DNA of 64,000 bases from Actinomycetes bacterium (GCA_021841005.1 JAKBVZ010000035.1:1-64000); one strand, 5' to 3'; shown: positions 9,232 to 22,332, numbered from the stretch's first letter. Translations and numbers: made by a program. Notes: generated by a model from the letters alone, not told the origin.

Positions 9232-11127
9232 ATGAGAGCGTTACTGTCGGTGTACGACAAGAGTGGCTTGGTGGAGCTGGCCGGAGGGCTGGTATCGCTT
9301 GGCTGGGATCTGGTGGCGAGTGGCGGTACCGCCAAGGCGCTTGCAGATGCAGGCATCATGCATAGCGATATAGCTTCGATGACCGGGTTCGGGTCGCTTC
9401 TTTCAGGCAGGGTGAAGACGCTGCACCCTGCAGTGCACGCAGGTATCCTTGCCGACAGGGACAATCCGGATCATATGAAAGATCTGGAGGAACAGGGGAT
9501 AGAACCGGTGGACTTGGTCGTGTGCAACCTCTACCCATTCGGCAGTGACCCTTCGATAGAGATGATCGACATTGGTGGACCTACCATGGTGCGGGCATCG
9601 GCCAAGAACTTTGCTCATGTCGGTATCATCGTGAGTCCACAGGACTACGGTCCTGTACTCGAGGAACTTGCCGGCGCCGGTAGGCTGTCGCTACAGACGC
9701 GCAGGAGATTGGCCCGGGCGGCATTTGCGCATACTGCAGCTTACGATGCTGCTATCGTGTCGTGGATCGATCAGGGGGGGCTGGAGAGCTCCGGCGCTGG
9801 TGGATGGGGTGGTCATAATGGCCATGATGCGGCGGAAGCGGCCGGCGCGGCTGGTGCAGGCGCTGGTGCAGGCGCTGGTGCAGGCGCTGGTGCAGGCGCT
9901 GAGGTAGGGACCGTTACTGCGATGGGTGCCGGCACGGTAGGGATTGGAAACCATGAGATCGCGGCAGGTCCGAGAAGCGAGCCAGGCGGGGTAAGCGAGT
10001 CACATCTGCCTCCCACTATCCACCTGAGCCTCGAGCTTGCCAGCAGACTTAAGTATGGGGAGAATCCCCACCAGCGCGGGGCGCGTTACCGTATTTACTC
10101 GAAACCAGGCTGGCTGGATACCACCGTGCAGCACGCAGGCAGGGAACTCTCTTATATCAATTTGTTCGATGCCGAGTCAGCCTGGTGGCTGGTCCACGAG
10201 CTGAAGAGCGCTGGAGCTTCTGGCGCAGGAAGTGGCAACGGCGGGGGTGTCGACGAGAGGAGTGGCATCGGTGGTGCTGGAAGCGGTAGCGGTGGGACAG
10301 AGGGTGGTTCCGCTACCGGGAACAGTAGTGGCGCCGGAACCGGGAGCGGTGACAGCAGGGGCGCCATTTCCACGGATACCGCGAGTATTGCGAGCGCCGT
10401 CATAGTCAAGCATGCCAATCCGTGCGGAGCAGCGCTTGGCAGTGATATGGCAGAGGCATACCGCCTTGCTCTCGAGTGTGACCCGATCTCGGCGTTCGGC
10501 GGGGTGGTCGCCCTTTCCGGTCATTGCGGGGTCGATGTGGCTGCAGCCATGGTGGACGCGCCACAGGCTGACGTGATCATTGCGTCCTCCTTTGATAGCC
10601 GGGCCATAGAGATGCTGGTGTCGAGGCGTAAGGCTACGAGGTTGCTGGAGTCGCCGCCTCCCGTTCGTTCACCCTTGGCTATACGTAGCCTGGGAGACGG
10701 CTTTCTTGTCCAGGATAATGACCTGGTTTCCCTGGATACTGAACGCTTCCAGGTTGTCACAGATATGGGGGTGCCTGATGGCGAATGGCCTGAAGTAAAG
10801 ATGGCCTGGATCGTCTGCGCCAGGACTACATCGAATGCGATTGTGGTGGTCAATCACGGCCAGGCGGTTGGTGTGGGAGCTGGCCAGCAGAGCAGGGTGG
10901 AAGCAGCAGAGATAGCAGTGAAGAAGGCGGGCGACAGGGCAGGGGGCGGGGTGGCTGCAAGTGATGCATTCTTTCCGTTCAGGGATGGTCTTGATGTGCT
11001 GGCCCGTGCCGGGGTCAGGGTTATTGTACAGCCGGGTGGATCGGTCAACGATGCGGCCATTGTCGAAGCGGCGAACGAACACGGTATAGCTATGGTGCTG
11101 ACCGGCGAGCGCCACTTCCGTCACTGA
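9232..11127 (+). CDS. purH: Bifunctional AICAR formyltransferase/IMP cyclohydrolase with two Gly/Ala/Ser-rich inserts
   Basis: NLYPF, RLKYGENPHQ, VKHANPCGAA, DAFFPFRDGLDVLA motifs. 631 aa, longer than typical PurH. Confidence 0.95.
   Translation: MRALLSVYDKSGLVELAGGLVSLGWDLVASGGTAKALADAGIMHSDIASMTGFGSLLSGRVKTLHPAVHAGILADRDNPDHMKDLEEQGIEPVDLVVCNLYPFGSDPSIEMIDIGGPTMVRASAKNFAHVGIIVSPQDYGPVLEELAGAGRLSLQTRRRLARAAFAHTAAYDAAIVSWIDQGGLESSGAGGWGGHNGHDAAEAAGAAGAGAGAGAGAGAGAGAEVGTVTAMGAGTVGIGNHEIAAGPRSEPGGVSESHLPPTIHLSLELASRLKYGENPHQRGARYRIYSKPGWLDTTVQHAGRELSYINLFDAESAWWLVHELKSAGASGAGSGNGGGVDERSGIGGAGSGSGGTEGGSATGNSSGAGTGSGDSRGAISTDTASIASAVIVKHANPCGAALGSDMAEAYRLALECDPISAFGGVVALSGHCGVDVAAAMVDAPQADVIIASSFDSRAIEMLVSRRKATRLLESPPPVRSPLAIRSLGDGFLVQDNDLVSLDTERFQVVTDMGVPDGEWPEVKMAWIVCARTTSNAIVVVNHGQAVGVGAGQQSRVEAAEIAVKKAGDRAGGGVAASDAFFPFRDGLDVLARAGVRVIVQPGGSVNDAAIVEAANEHGIAMVLTGERHFRH
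9853..9900. repeat. 4 x 12-bp in-frame repeat GGTGCAGGCGCT within purH
   Basis: Four consecutive exact units encoding GAGA. Confidence 0.97.
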
Positions 11128-11191
11128 CGCCTGGAACCGGCAGCCATCTCGGGGCGACTGGGGGACTGTGGCTTGTTAGTATGGGTGCACT

Positions 11192-12127
11192 ATGACTGCG
11201 AAGATACTTGATGGGGAATCCCTGGCCACCAAGATCCGCGAAGAGGTTGCGAACGAGGCGGCCAAGCTGCGCGCCCGGGGGATAATTCCGGGTCTCGGTA
11301 CCATACTGGTAGGGGACGATCCACCATCTGCACGATATGTGGCCATGAAACATGCTGATTGCGCAGAGGTGGGCATTGAGTCGATTCACGAGCACTTGCC
11401 TGCAGATATTACTCAGGATGACCTCATGTCTGCGGTCGAGCGTTTCAATTCCGACACTCGGGTGCATGCCTACCTGGTCCAGCTACCCCTTCCTGCCGGC
11501 CTTGACGAGGAAGAGGTGTTGCTTTCGGTGGATCCTTCAAAAGATGTGGATGGGCTGCATCCGGTGAATCTGGGGTTGCTGGTCATGGGCCATCCAAGGG
11601 TGTTGCCATGCACGCCCGCTGGGATACTGGAATTGCTCAGCGCCAATGGAATAGACCTAGCGGGCCGCCATGTGGTCGTGGTGGGTAGGGGGCTCACTAT
11701 CGGCAGGCCTCTGGCTCTACTTGCAGCATTGAAGCGTCCAGGATGCAACGCTGCCGTGACGGTGGTCCACACGGGGGTACCGGACATGGCCGAACATGTA
11801 CGCAGGGCCGATATTGTCATCGCGGCGGCCGGCCATGCCGGCCTGGTGACGCGGGATATGATCAAGCCCGGAGCGGTGGTGGTCGGCGCCGGAACCTCTT
11901 GGGAAGGCCGCAAGCTGCTTTCGGACGTAGATGACGCAGTGAGCGAGGTGGCTGGGTGGATCACTCCGAGGATAGGTGGAGTAGGTCCGATGACGAGGGC
12001 AATGCTGTTGCGCAATGCAATATCTGCGGCTATGCACACTGCGGCTATGCACACTGCGGCTATGCACACTGCGGCTATGCACACTGCGGCTATGCACACT
12101 GCCGTTGTGGATTCCAAGGCAACATAG
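11192..12127 (+). CDS. folD: Methylenetetrahydrofolate dehydrogenase/cyclohydrolase with repeat C-terminal tail
   Basis: VGDDPPSARYVAMKHADCAEVGI, VQLPLPAG, GRGLTIGRPLALL (variant of the usual GRSxxVGRP), GVGPMTRAMLLRN. Tail (AAMHT)x5. Confidence 0.93.
   Translation: MTAKILDGESLATKIREEVANEAAKLRARGIIPGLGTILVGDDPPSARYVAMKHADCAEVGIESIHEHLPADITQDDLMSAVERFNSDTRVHAYLVQLPLPAGLDEEEVLLSVDPSKDVDGLHPVNLGLLVMGHPRVLPCTPAGILELLSANGIDLAGRHVVVVGRGLTIGRPLALLAALKRPGCNAAVTVVHTGVPDMAEHVRRADIVIAAAGHAGLVTRDMIKPGAVVVGAGTSWEGRKLLSDVDDAVSEVAGWITPRIGGVGPMTRAMLLRNAISAAMHTAAMHTAAMHTAAMHTAAMHTAVVDSKAT
12026..12100. repeat. 5 x 15-bp in-frame repeat GCGGCTATGCACACT at the folD 3' end
   Basis: Five exact units. Confidence 0.97.
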
Positions 12128-12188
12128 CACAAGGCAACCAAGGCAACATAGCAGGACGTGAGAATATCATAGAGCGTTGGAATATGAC

Positions 12189-13097
12189 ATGACCAAGATA
12201 TCGGAACTGATAACCGGGGGAACGAGTTTCTCGGTGGAACTCTGGCCTCCAAGGAACCCCGATGCAGAGGCACGCCTAGAGCAGGTGCTTTCCGAGCTTG
12301 AACCTCTTCGTCCCACCTTTACCTCAATCACTTACGGAGCGGGTGGTTCCACCAGGGAGCGAACCCACGATCTGGTGGTGAGGATCGCGCGTGAGGGGGT
12401 GATGACTCCGATGGCCCACCTCGTCTGTGCCGCTCATTCGAGGGATGAGCTTACCGGGATACTGACCCGCTACAGGGACGAGGGTGTGGACAATATCCTT
12501 GCCCTGACAGGGGATCCGCCTCTTGATGCCACTGTTCCCCTAGCCCGAGGTGAATTGGCACATGCCATAGAGCTGGTGGAGCTGGCGAAAGAGGTGGGCG
12601 ACTTTTGCGTTGCGGTGGCAGCGCATCCCGAAGGCCACCCTCAATCCGGTGACATGGAGGCTGATCGCAATTACCTGGCCGAAAAGCTTGCTGTGGCTGA
12701 CTTTGCCATTACACAGTTCTTTTTCGACGCGGATCACTATTTCAGGTTGCTGGATGATCTCGACGCCAGAGGGCTGGATAAGCCGGTTTTACCAGGGATC
12801 ATGCCCGTAACCAGGGTTCGAACAGTATACAAGATGGCGGAATTGTCCGGCACACGGGTTCCGGGTGACCTTGTGGAGAGACTTGAGAAAGTGGCGGACA
12901 TCCCCGAGGAGGTCCGTCGGATCGGCATAGAGGTGGCCACTGACCTGGGAGCCAGGCTGCTGGAGGGAGGTGCTCCCGGCCTGCACTTTTACACCATGAA
13001 CGAATCTGTTGCGACTATCGAGATAGCCCGGGCCCTTGGCATCGGCGCGCAGCGGCCGGCGGAAGTTCCCGAAGAGGACGCGACGCGTGGCGCTTGA
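12189..13097 (+). CDS. metF: Methylenetetrahydrofolate reductase
   Basis: SVELWPPRNPDAEARL, ITYGAGGSTRERT, NILALTGDPP, AHPEGHP, DFAITQFFFD. A TTG at 12177 is an alternative start. Confidence 0.93.
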   Translation: MTKISELITGGTSFSVELWPPRNPDAEARLEQVLSELEPLRPTFTSITYGAGGSTRERTHDLVVRIAREGVMTPMAHLVCAAHSRDELTGILTRYRDEGVDNILALTGDPPLDATVPLARGELAHAIELVELAKEVGDFCVAVAAHPEGHPQSGDMEADRNYLAEKLAVADFAITQFFFDADHYFRLLDDLDARGLDKPVLPGIMPVTRVRTVYKMAELSGTRVPGDLVERLEKVADIPEEVRRIGIEVATDLGARLLEGGAPGLHFYTMNESVATIEIARALGIGAQRPAEVPEEDATRGA

Positions 13098-13245
13098 AAA
13101 GATCGAACCCGCCTTGGGGCATGGTCGAGCCGCGTGTGCGAAGGCATGGCATCACCCGGCTGTCCACTGATTTCTGCTATAATGATATCAAAGGAAACTG
13201 TAGAGCCCGCTACGGGCGCGCTCACCGATCAAGCATGAGTTGTAA

Positions 13246-15339
<2,094 letters not shown>

Positions 15340-15619
15340 CGACATGAATACGCTCAGTGTTCCCAGCGTTACCGGTGTCCCGTCCCGTAAGCTCATGTCC
15401 TGCGCACCATGCTGCCCAAGACCGCTCGATGCCACGACTATTCCCACAATTATTCAATGCCACGCTACCTGTGCCGCAATTGGCATCGGCGCGAAATGCC
15501 ACGCAATGGACAGCAATGGGTATAGCCACGAATGACACGATTACGTTGGCGGGGTCGCTTGTGCACTCTCGCCCAAAGTTCACTTTTCCAATGAGAACTG
15601 ATAGGAGTTAAGAGGATAT

Positions 15620-18094
15620 ATGCCAGGTAGAGTAAGCGCCGGCGGAACTACGATGATGACAGGAGATACGCTTGGCGCGATAGAGCCCATTGACCTGCAG
15701 GAGGAGATGGAGAAGTCCTTCCTGGACTATTCGATGTCCGTCATCGTCTCGCGAGCACTGCCGGATGTGCGAGACGGGCTCAAGCCGGTGCACCGCCGCA
15801 TCCTGTTCTCGATGTATTCCCAGGGGCTACGCCCTGACCGGCCATACAGCAAGTGCGCAAGGGTTGTTGGTGATGTCATGGGTACCTACCATCCCCATGG
15901 AGACTCGGCCATTTACGATGCTCTCGCCAGGATGGTGCAGGAGTTCAGTTTGCGTTACCCGCTCATCGACGGGCATGGCAATTTTGGTGGCACCGGTCCG
16001 GATGAGGGACCCGCCGCCATGCGGTATACCGAGTCAAGGTTGCACGCCCTTGCGCTGGACATGCTGGCAGGTATTGATGAGGATACGGTCGACTTCACGC
16101 CCAACTATGACGGCACCAGCCAGGAGCCGGTCGTCCTTCCCAGCCGTTTTCCCAATCTACTGGTCAATGGCTCCCAGGGAATTGCCGTAGGCATGGCCAC
16201 CAACATTCCTCCTCACAACCTCGTGGAAGTGATAGACGCCACCATCGAGGTGCTCAGGAACCCGCAGGCCACCAGCGAAGAGCTCATGGGAATCGTGAAA
16301 GGGCCCGACTTCCCGACCGGAGCATCGATACTGGGCAGATCCGGTATCAGGGATGCTTACCGGACAGGAAAGGGATCCATCAAGATACGGGCGAAGGCCG
16401 AGATCGAGATGGTGAAGTCCACCGAACGGATCGTCGTTACCGAGATGGCCTACCAGACTTCGGTGGAGGCGGTCGAGAGGAAGATGGCGGATCTCATCAA
16501 ATCGGGGATGCTGGAAGGCATAGCCAGGTGGCAGAACGCATCAGCAGGCAAGAAGGCAAGGCTTATCATCGACCTCAAGCGGGATGCCAATGCCAATGTG
16601 GTATTGAACAATCTCTACAAGCACACGCCGATGCAGGTGAGCTTTGGTGTCAATATGGTGGCTCTGGTCGACGGCGTACCGCGTACGCTCGATCTGGCGC
16701 ATATGATCTCGTACTATGCATCTCACCAGATAGAAGTAATGCAGCGCCGGTCCCGCTTCCGGCTGGGTAAGGCCAGGGACAGAGAACACATCGTTGAGGG
16801 ATTGGTCAGGGCAATCGACATGCTCGATGAGGTGGTGGCGACGATTCGCGGATCCGAGGACAGGGCTGCCGCCAGGGAGGCGCTGATGGCGGATCCGTTC
16901 GGTTTCACCGAAATACAGGCCAATCATATACTGGACATGACACTTGCCCGGCTGACCAGGCTCGGTCGTGCCGAGCTTGATGAGGAACTTGGCCGTCTCC
17001 GTGAGACAATATCCTATCTCGAGGCGCTTCTTGCCGATCCTGTCAAGTTACGCGACGAGGTGATCAGCGATCTATCGACCATAAAGGAACGTTTTGGCGA
17101 TGCTCGCAGGACCTCTATCGAGAACGACCCAGGTGATCTGCTCGTGGAGGACCTGATAGAGGATGAGGACTTGGTCGTTACTCTCACCCAGGCGGGATAC
17201 ATCAAGGCTATGCCGGTATCGGCCTTCAAGAGCCAGGGCAGGGGCGGCAAAGGCGTCATGGGCACCAGGCTGAAAGAAGAGGACCTGATCACGTCTGTTG
17301 TCTACACGAGTTCCCATTCGTACCTGCTTCTCTTTACCAATCTGGGCCGGGTCTATCGCCTCCGGGGACACGAGGTTCCAGTAAAGGATCGTTCTGCAAG
17401 AGGTACTGCGATAGTCAACATCGTGTCCATGGATCCGGGTGAGAAGGTGGCGGAAATAGTCAGTGCCAAGGAACATTCTGGTGATGGCTATCTCATATTT
17501 GTGACGAAGCAGGGGCTGGTGAAGAAGACGAAGCTGGAGGAGTACGACAAGTCACGCCGTGAGGGCATCATAGCTATCACCCTGCGACCTGGTGACGAGC
17601 TTGTCAAGGTCATGGAAACCTCTGGAAACGATGAGGTGGTAATGTTCTCTTCCTACGGGAAAGGTATCCGATTCTCCGAGAGAGATGTGCGTTCAGTGGG
17701 CAGGGTCGCCGCAGGAGTGATAGGAATGCGGCTACAGCAAGGAGACACCGTGGTTGGAAGCGATGTCGTAAGTACTGGGAGCAATGTTCTGTTGATAACC
17801 AGTGCCGGCTATGGGAAGCGCACCAGCATAGATCAATTCAATACTCAAGCTCGCGGTGGCCAGGGAGTGAAGGCCATCAGGACCACCGCCGCCCGGGGGA
17901 AACTTGCGGGCGCTTTTCTGGTCGACATGGCATCCGAGATACTGGTTGTGTCTACGGGAGGTACTGTCATCCGTGTGGCGGTGGCGGATGTTGCCCGCCA
18001 GGGCCGCGATGCCACTGGCGTGCGTGTCATGCATCTCGGTGAAGGACAGAGCGTGGCGGCTATTGCCACGGTAACCGGTGAAGAGCAGGAGTAG
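15620..18094 (+). CDS. gyrA: DNA gyrase subunit A
   Basis: SYMSV-type segment, [38 protein letters not shown], GyrA-box-like [11 protein letters not shown]. Confidence 0.98.
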   Translation: MPGRVSAGGTTMMTGDTLGAIEPIDLQEEMEKSFLDYSMSVIVSRALPDVRDGLKPVHRRILFSMYSQGLRPDRPYSKCARVVGDVMGTYHPHGDSAIYDALARMVQEFSLRYPLIDGHGNFGGTGPDEGPAAMRYTESRLHALALDMLAGIDEDTVDFTPNYDGTSQEPVVLPSRFPNLLVNGSQGIAVGMATNIPPHNLVEVIDATIEVLRNPQATSEELMGIVKGPDFPTGASILGRSGIRDAYRTGKGSIKIRAKAEIEMVKSTERIVVTEMAYQTSVEAVERKMADLIKSGMLEGIARWQNASAGKKARLIIDLKRDANANVVLNNLYKHTPMQVSFGVNMVALVDGVPRTLDLAHMISYYASHQIEVMQRRSRFRLGKARDREHIVEGLVRAIDMLDEVVATIRGSEDRAAAREALMADPFGFTEIQANHILDMTLARLTRLGRAELDEELGRLRETISYLEALLADPVKLRDEVISDLSTIKERFGDARRTSIENDPGDLLVEDLIEDEDLVVTLTQAGYIKAMPVSAFKSQGRGGKGVMGTRLKEEDLITSVVYTSSHSYLLLFTNLGRVYRLRGHEVPVKDRSARGTAIVNIVSMDPGEKVAEIVSAKEHSGDGYLIFVTKQGLVKKTKLEEYDKSRREGIIAITLRPGDELVKVMETSGNDEVVMFSSYGKGIRFSERDVRSVGRVAAGVIGMRLQQGDTVVGSDVVSTGSNVLLITSAGYGKRTSIDQFNTQARGGQGVKAIRTTAARGKLAGAFLVDMASEILVVSTGGTVIRVAVADVARQGRDATGVRVMHLGEGQSVAAIATVTGEEQE

Positions 18095-18128
18095 CTTCAC
18101 CGGTCGACTTCCATCTCCAAGATTTGCA

Positions 18129-18959
18129 TCAGGGCTTGGGGATGAACGACACCCTCCCTACCAACTCGACATAGCCGACGAACGCCACCGCATCGATGAG
18201 GAAGTGAGCGATTACCAGCGGTGCCGCCCTTTTTCGCTTCTGGTAGATACGCCCGAAGATGAGTCCCATTATCAGGTTGCCTGCGAACCCGCCGAATCCC
18301 TGGTAGAGGTGGTAGCTTCCTCGCAGCAGTGCGCTGGTGGCCAGTGACTTGTTGTCGCTCCAACCAAGCTGATCCAGTCGCCGCAGCAGGTATCCGCAGA
18401 CCACCACTTCTTCGAGGATGCCATTTTCGGCAGCTTGGAGGAGCAATACAGGGATCCTCCACCAGTCAGGTGGGAGGTTGGTGGGGACCACATTGAGGCT
18501 GAATCCGAGGTGGAAAGCGAGCAGGTATAGACCGAGCCCAGCGCCTCCTATGATCGCCGCCAGCACTGCGCCGAAGAGCAGATCTGAGCCGGGTTGCCGG
18601 CGATCGATGCCTAGGGCGTTCAGGCCGGGTACCCCCTGGGACTCATGGGACCGCAGGAGCAGGTAGCCAACGAGAGCTACGGGTGCCAGCGCTGTTGCTA
18701 TGCCGACGATCTGGAATGCTAGGTCGAGCAGCTCCACTCTGGGTGCTATCGCAGTATTGATAACGGCCACCTGGTGGCTGAGCGGTGCCTTGGTGCTTAC
18801 CAGGCTGCGCAGGAGATCCAGCACTGCATAGACCGCCGAGGCTCCGAGCGAGAGGGCAAGTACTATCCATATCTCCGCAGTCAGGTACCCGCGTGCCGGC
18901 AGTGCGTTGTTTGCTTCATCATTCACCGGAATGCAGCCTACCGCAAGAGGGCTATCCAT
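18129..18959 (-). CDS. CPBP-family intramembrane metalloprotease
   Basis: GILEEVVVCGYLLRRL, GSYHLYQG, IAHFLIDAVAF with several TM segments. ATG at 18959 chosen so the gene does not run toward the tRNA. Confidence 0.8.
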   Translation of the reverse strand: MDSPLAVGCIPVNDEANNALPARGYLTAEIWIVLALSLGASAVYAVLDLLRSLVSTKAPLSHQVAVINTAIAPRVELLDLAFQIVGIATALAPVALVGYLLLRSHESQGVPGLNALGIDRRQPGSDLLFGAVLAAIIGGAGLGLYLLAFHLGFSLNVVPTNLPPDWWRIPVLLLQAAENGILEEVVVCGYLLRRLDQLGWSDNKSLATSALLRGSYHLYQGFGGFAGNLIMGLIFGRIYQKRKRAAPLVIAHFLIDAVAFVGYVELVGRVSFIPKP

Positions 18960-19050
18960 CTGAGAGCGGCAGCCCAGGTCAGCACCTCGGTCACCAGATC
19001 GGTGGCCGTCCCCAGGCTCCGCTGGAACGCGAAGAGCCACATTACACTGG

Positions 19051-19122
19051 TGCCCTCGACAGGATTCGAACCTGCGCACCCGGCTCCGGAGGCCGGTGCT
19101 CTATCCCCTGAGCTACGAGGGC
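19051..19122 (-). tRNA. tRNA-Arg (anticodon CCG)
   Basis: Minus strand GCCCTCGTAGCTCAGGGGATAGAGCACCGGCCTCCGGAGCCGGGTGCGCAGGTTCGAATCCTGTCGAGGGCA folds as a cloverleaf; anticodon loop CTCCGGA. Confidence 0.95.
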
Positions 19123-19236
19123 AATATGCGTGATCATGCGAGCATGCAAGAGCCAGACGAAGATACCGTTCCCCGTACGGAGTCTATACCTATCCCGTAT
19201 CGAGTACATGTACGTTCGCGGCTAATCTGTTTCTAA

Positions 19237-20868
19237 ATGTCTATTCGCAATATTCTACAGCAATCCATAGCAGATGCGATGGCGGATCTGGGTGCAGAAT
19301 TGCTACCCGGGTCCATCCACCTCGAACGCCCCTTGCGCATCGAACACGGGGACTGGTCGAGCAACATTGCGCTCGCCTCTGCAAAGCATCTGAGGAAGAG
19401 CCCGAGAGAGGTTGCGCAGTGTGTATGCGAGAGTATCGCACAGAGGGGAGTCGAACATCTCGAATCCGTGGAAGTGGCAGGACCGGGGTTTGTCAATTTC
19501 CATCTGGACACAGGGTGGCTGCACGACGTATTACTGGAGGTGATAGCCAAAGGAGAGGATGGCTATGGGAGGTTGGACTTGGGTCATGGGGAGAAGGTCA
19601 ATCTGGAGTTTGTCTCCGCCAACCCGACCGGTCCCATCCATGTGGGCAACGGCTGGTGGGGTGCATACGGGGACTCACTTGCGAGGGTGATGGAACGTTG
19701 CGGGTATTCGGTGCACCGTGAGTATTACGTGAATGATACCGGCAGGCAGGTGCAGCTATTGGGGGAGAGCCTGCTTGCGCGTAAGAGAGGGGAAGAGGTG
19801 CCGGAGGGCGGGTACCGGGGCGCTTACGTGGAAAAGCTGGCGGAAGAGTACGATGGACCGCAGGATGCGATGGCGGCCGGCAAGTGGGCGACAGATGGGA
19901 TACTCGCTGAGATAGAACGCACCCTTTCCATCGTCGGCATTCACTATGACGAATGGTATTCCCAAGCATCGGTGGAAGAGTCCGGATTTCTCTATGAAAC
20001 GATAGAGGTGTTACGTGGTCAAGGACTGGTGGAGGAGAGGGATGGCGCAACGTGGTTCCTCGCCTCAAACTTGGGTGACACGAGGGACAGGGTGCTCATA
20101 AAGGATGACGGTACGCCAACCTATCTGGCTGGCGATCTGGCATACCATCGCAACAAGTTGGATGTACGTGGTTTCGACCGTGCGGTGGACATCTTCGGCG
20201 CGGACCATCAAGGCCAGGTGCCCAGCCTGAAAGCGGGAATCACGGCGCTCGGGATAGATCCTGACCGTCTGGAGATACTCATAGGGCAGATGGTATCGCT
20301 CGTGGATGGCGGGCAGGCGGGTAAGATGTCGAAGAGGTCAGGCAATTTTGTTCCTCTGGACGACCTGGTTGCCGACATAGGGCCGGATGCGACGAGGTTG
20401 CTGGCTCTCATGGGGTCTTTGGACCAGGCCTCTACGTTGGATCTCGATATTGTACGCAGCCAATCCATGGAGAACCCTGTGTATTACATCCAGTATGCTT
20501 ATGCCAGGATACAGTCTCTGGGAAGGGTGCAGGCCGGACGATCCATCGAGCGTATCCCTATCGAGAAGACTGACCTAAGCCTGCTTGCTCATCCCCGTGA
20601 AATGGAGATTCTCAGGGCATTGGAAGTCATGCCCGACATAGTGGCGGAAGCATGCGAGGAGAGGGCACCGCACAAGCTGACCACCTGGGTGAGGCGGCTT
20701 GCTGCGGCTTTTCATGGGTTTTACCACGACTGCCCGGTGCTTCCCCTGGCTGCAAACAGCGAAGACGCGATGCTGCTGAATGCCAGGCTCTGGCTGGTGG
20801 AGGGATGCCGGATAGGCATGGCTACGGCGCTGTCACTTCTAGGTGTCTCGGCACCCGATAGGATGTGA
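19237..20868 (+). CDS. argS: Arginyl-tRNA synthetase
   Basis: EFVSANPTGPIHVGNGW, YYVNDTGRQ, KMSKRSGNFV. Confidence 0.97.
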   Translation: MSIRNILQQSIADAMADLGAELLPGSIHLERPLRIEHGDWSSNIALASAKHLRKSPREVAQCVCESIAQRGVEHLESVEVAGPGFVNFHLDTGWLHDVLLEVIAKGEDGYGRLDLGHGEKVNLEFVSANPTGPIHVGNGWWGAYGDSLARVMERCGYSVHREYYVNDTGRQVQLLGESLLARKRGEEVPEGGYRGAYVEKLAEEYDGPQDAMAAGKWATDGILAEIERTLSIVGIHYDEWYSQASVEESGFLYETIEVLRGQGLVEERDGATWFLASNLGDTRDRVLIKDDGTPTYLAGDLAYHRNKLDVRGFDRAVDIFGADHQGQVPSLKAGITALGIDPDRLEILIGQMVSLVDGGQAGKMSKRSGNFVPLDDLVADIGPDATRLLALMGSLDQASTLDLDIVRSQSMENPVYYIQYAYARIQSLGRVQAGRSIERIPIEKTDLSLLAHPREMEILRALEVMPDIVAEACEERAPHKLTTWVRRLAAAFHGFYHDCPVLPLAANSEDAMLLNARLWLVEGCRIGMATALSLLGVSAPDRM

Positions 20869-20871
20869 GCA

Positions 20872-22245
20872 GTGAGATCCACCCCGATCGCAAGACACCT
20901 CCTGCCCGACAGCGCTACGGTCGATGCCGACGGGATGTTGTGTGTAGGTGGGATAAGACTTGATGAGCTTGCTGGTTCTTTCGGAACACCGTTGTTTGTT
21001 TACGATGAGGATCACCTGCGTGCTCGGTGCAGGGAGGCCAGGCAGGCATGGGGGGATGGAGTCGCCTACGCATCCAAGGCGTTCCTGTGCATTGCCATGG
21101 CGAGGCTGGTCCATCAGGAGGGCCTGAGGCTGGATGTGGCTAGCGAGGGTGAGATGCATGTGGCCATCAAGGCGGGAGTACCTCCGTCGAGCCTGGTCCT
21201 TCACGGGAACAATAAACCTGATTCTGAGATTGCCTCCGCCTTGAGCTACGGCGTGGGACGCATAGTAGTGGATTCTTTTGACGAAATACATCGCATCGAT
21301 AAGATCATATCCAAGATGAACGAGCCCGGCAGATCTCCGCAGGCGCTCATGGTCAGGATCAATCCTGGCATAGAAGCCCATACGCATGAGTACGTAAGGA
21401 CCGGCCAGGCAGATTCGAAATTTGGGTTTTCCATCGACAATGGGGACGCATTGTCTGCCGCCCGGCGAATCATCCAGATGAAAGGGGTGGAGCTTGCCGG
21501 TCTCCATGCCCATATAGGCAGCCAGATATTCGATGTTGGACATTTCGAAGAGGAGGTAAAACTGCTGGTGGGACTTGCCGGCGAGCTGGCCGGAGACGTT
21601 GGAGCAGAGATGGGTGGGCCGCCCGGATCTGGTAGTGCCGGCGATCTGTTTGGTGCCGGCGATCCAGGCGGGTTTGAACTCTGCATAGGTGGGGGCCTTG
21701 GAGTCGCTTACCTGTCGGATGAGAGCGCGCCTACGATCTCAAGGTGGGCTCAAGCCGTCAGCCAGGTCGCCAGGGAAAGTGGTGGCAATCTACGGTTGCG
21801 TATCACAGCCGAGCCAGGGCGGGCGATCGCCGCTGTTGCAGGCATGACTCTCTACACTGTCGGTACTGTTAAGGACATAGCCGGGATCCGCACCTACCTG
21901 TCCGTTGACGGCGGGATGAGTGACAATCCGCGTCCTGTCCTCTACGGCAGTGGATACGAGGCGTTTCTGGCCAGGGAAGCGTATGTGGAGCGATCCAGGA
22001 GGGTACGGATAGTAGGTAAACACTGTGAGTCCGGGGACATCGTGGTCGCTGATGGTATGGTTCCTGCAGACGTATCAGTTGGCGACTTGCTTGTTACTCC
22101 AGTCACGGGTGCGTACGGGTATTCGATGGCTTCCAATTACAACAAGGTTCCACGTCCTGCTGTAGTGTTTGTCTCTTCCGGCAATGCAAAGGTCGTGGTG
22201 AGACGAGAGTCGCTTGACGATGTGTGTCGCCTAGATGTCGGCTGA
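20872..22245 (+). CDS. lysA: Diaminopimelate decarboxylase
   Basis: GTPLFVYDEDHLRARC, YASKAFLC, GLHAHIGSQIFD, EPGRAI, CESGDIVV. GTG start 3 nt after the argS stop. Confidence 0.95.
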   Translation: MRSTPIARHLLPDSATVDADGMLCVGGIRLDELAGSFGTPLFVYDEDHLRARCREARQAWGDGVAYASKAFLCIAMARLVHQEGLRLDVASEGEMHVAIKAGVPPSSLVLHGNNKPDSEIASALSYGVGRIVVDSFDEIHRIDKIISKMNEPGRSPQALMVRINPGIEAHTHEYVRTGQADSKFGFSIDNGDALSAARRIIQMKGVELAGLHAHIGSQIFDVGHFEEEVKLLVGLAGELAGDVGAEMGGPPGSGSAGDLFGAGDPGGFELCIGGGLGVAYLSDESAPTISRWAQAVSQVARESGGNLRLRITAEPGRAIAAVAGMTLYTVGTVKDIAGIRTYLSVDGGMSDNPRPVLYGSGYEAFLAREAYVERSRRVRIVGKHCESGDIVVADGMVPADVSVGDLLVTPVTGAYGYSMASNYNKVPRPAVVFVSSGNAKVVVRRESLDDVCRLDVG

Positions 22246-22257
22246 GGTGCGGGGCAG

Positions 22258-22311
22258 GAGACCACGCAAATGATGGAGACCGCGCAGATGATGGAGACCG
22301 CGCAGATGATG
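22258..22311. repeat. 3 x 18-bp repeat, consensus GAGACCGCGCAGATGATG
   Basis: Units at 22258 (diverged), 22276 and 22294 (exact). Confidence 0.95.
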
Positions 22312-22332
22312 CTGCATACTGCAGATGAATGA
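22270..22332 (+). CDS. Candidate 20-aa leader peptide MMETAQMMETAQMMLHTADE overlapping the methyltransferase start
   Basis: GGAG at 22257-22260 about 9 nt upstream of ATG 22270. Stop at 22330-22332 overlaps the downstream ATG at 22325. Confidence 0.35.
   Translation: MMETAQMMETAQMMLHTADE

Noticed and set aside
11717-12130. Minus-strand ORF with (SVHSR)n repeat peptide
   Set aside because: It is the antisense reading of the folD (AAMHT)5 repeat, not an independent gene.
15340-15619. Irregular ATGCCACG repeats (15429, 15457, 15496) between gyrB and gyrA as an element
   Set aside because: Three copies at unequal spacing (28 and 39 bp), no symmetry; could be chance.
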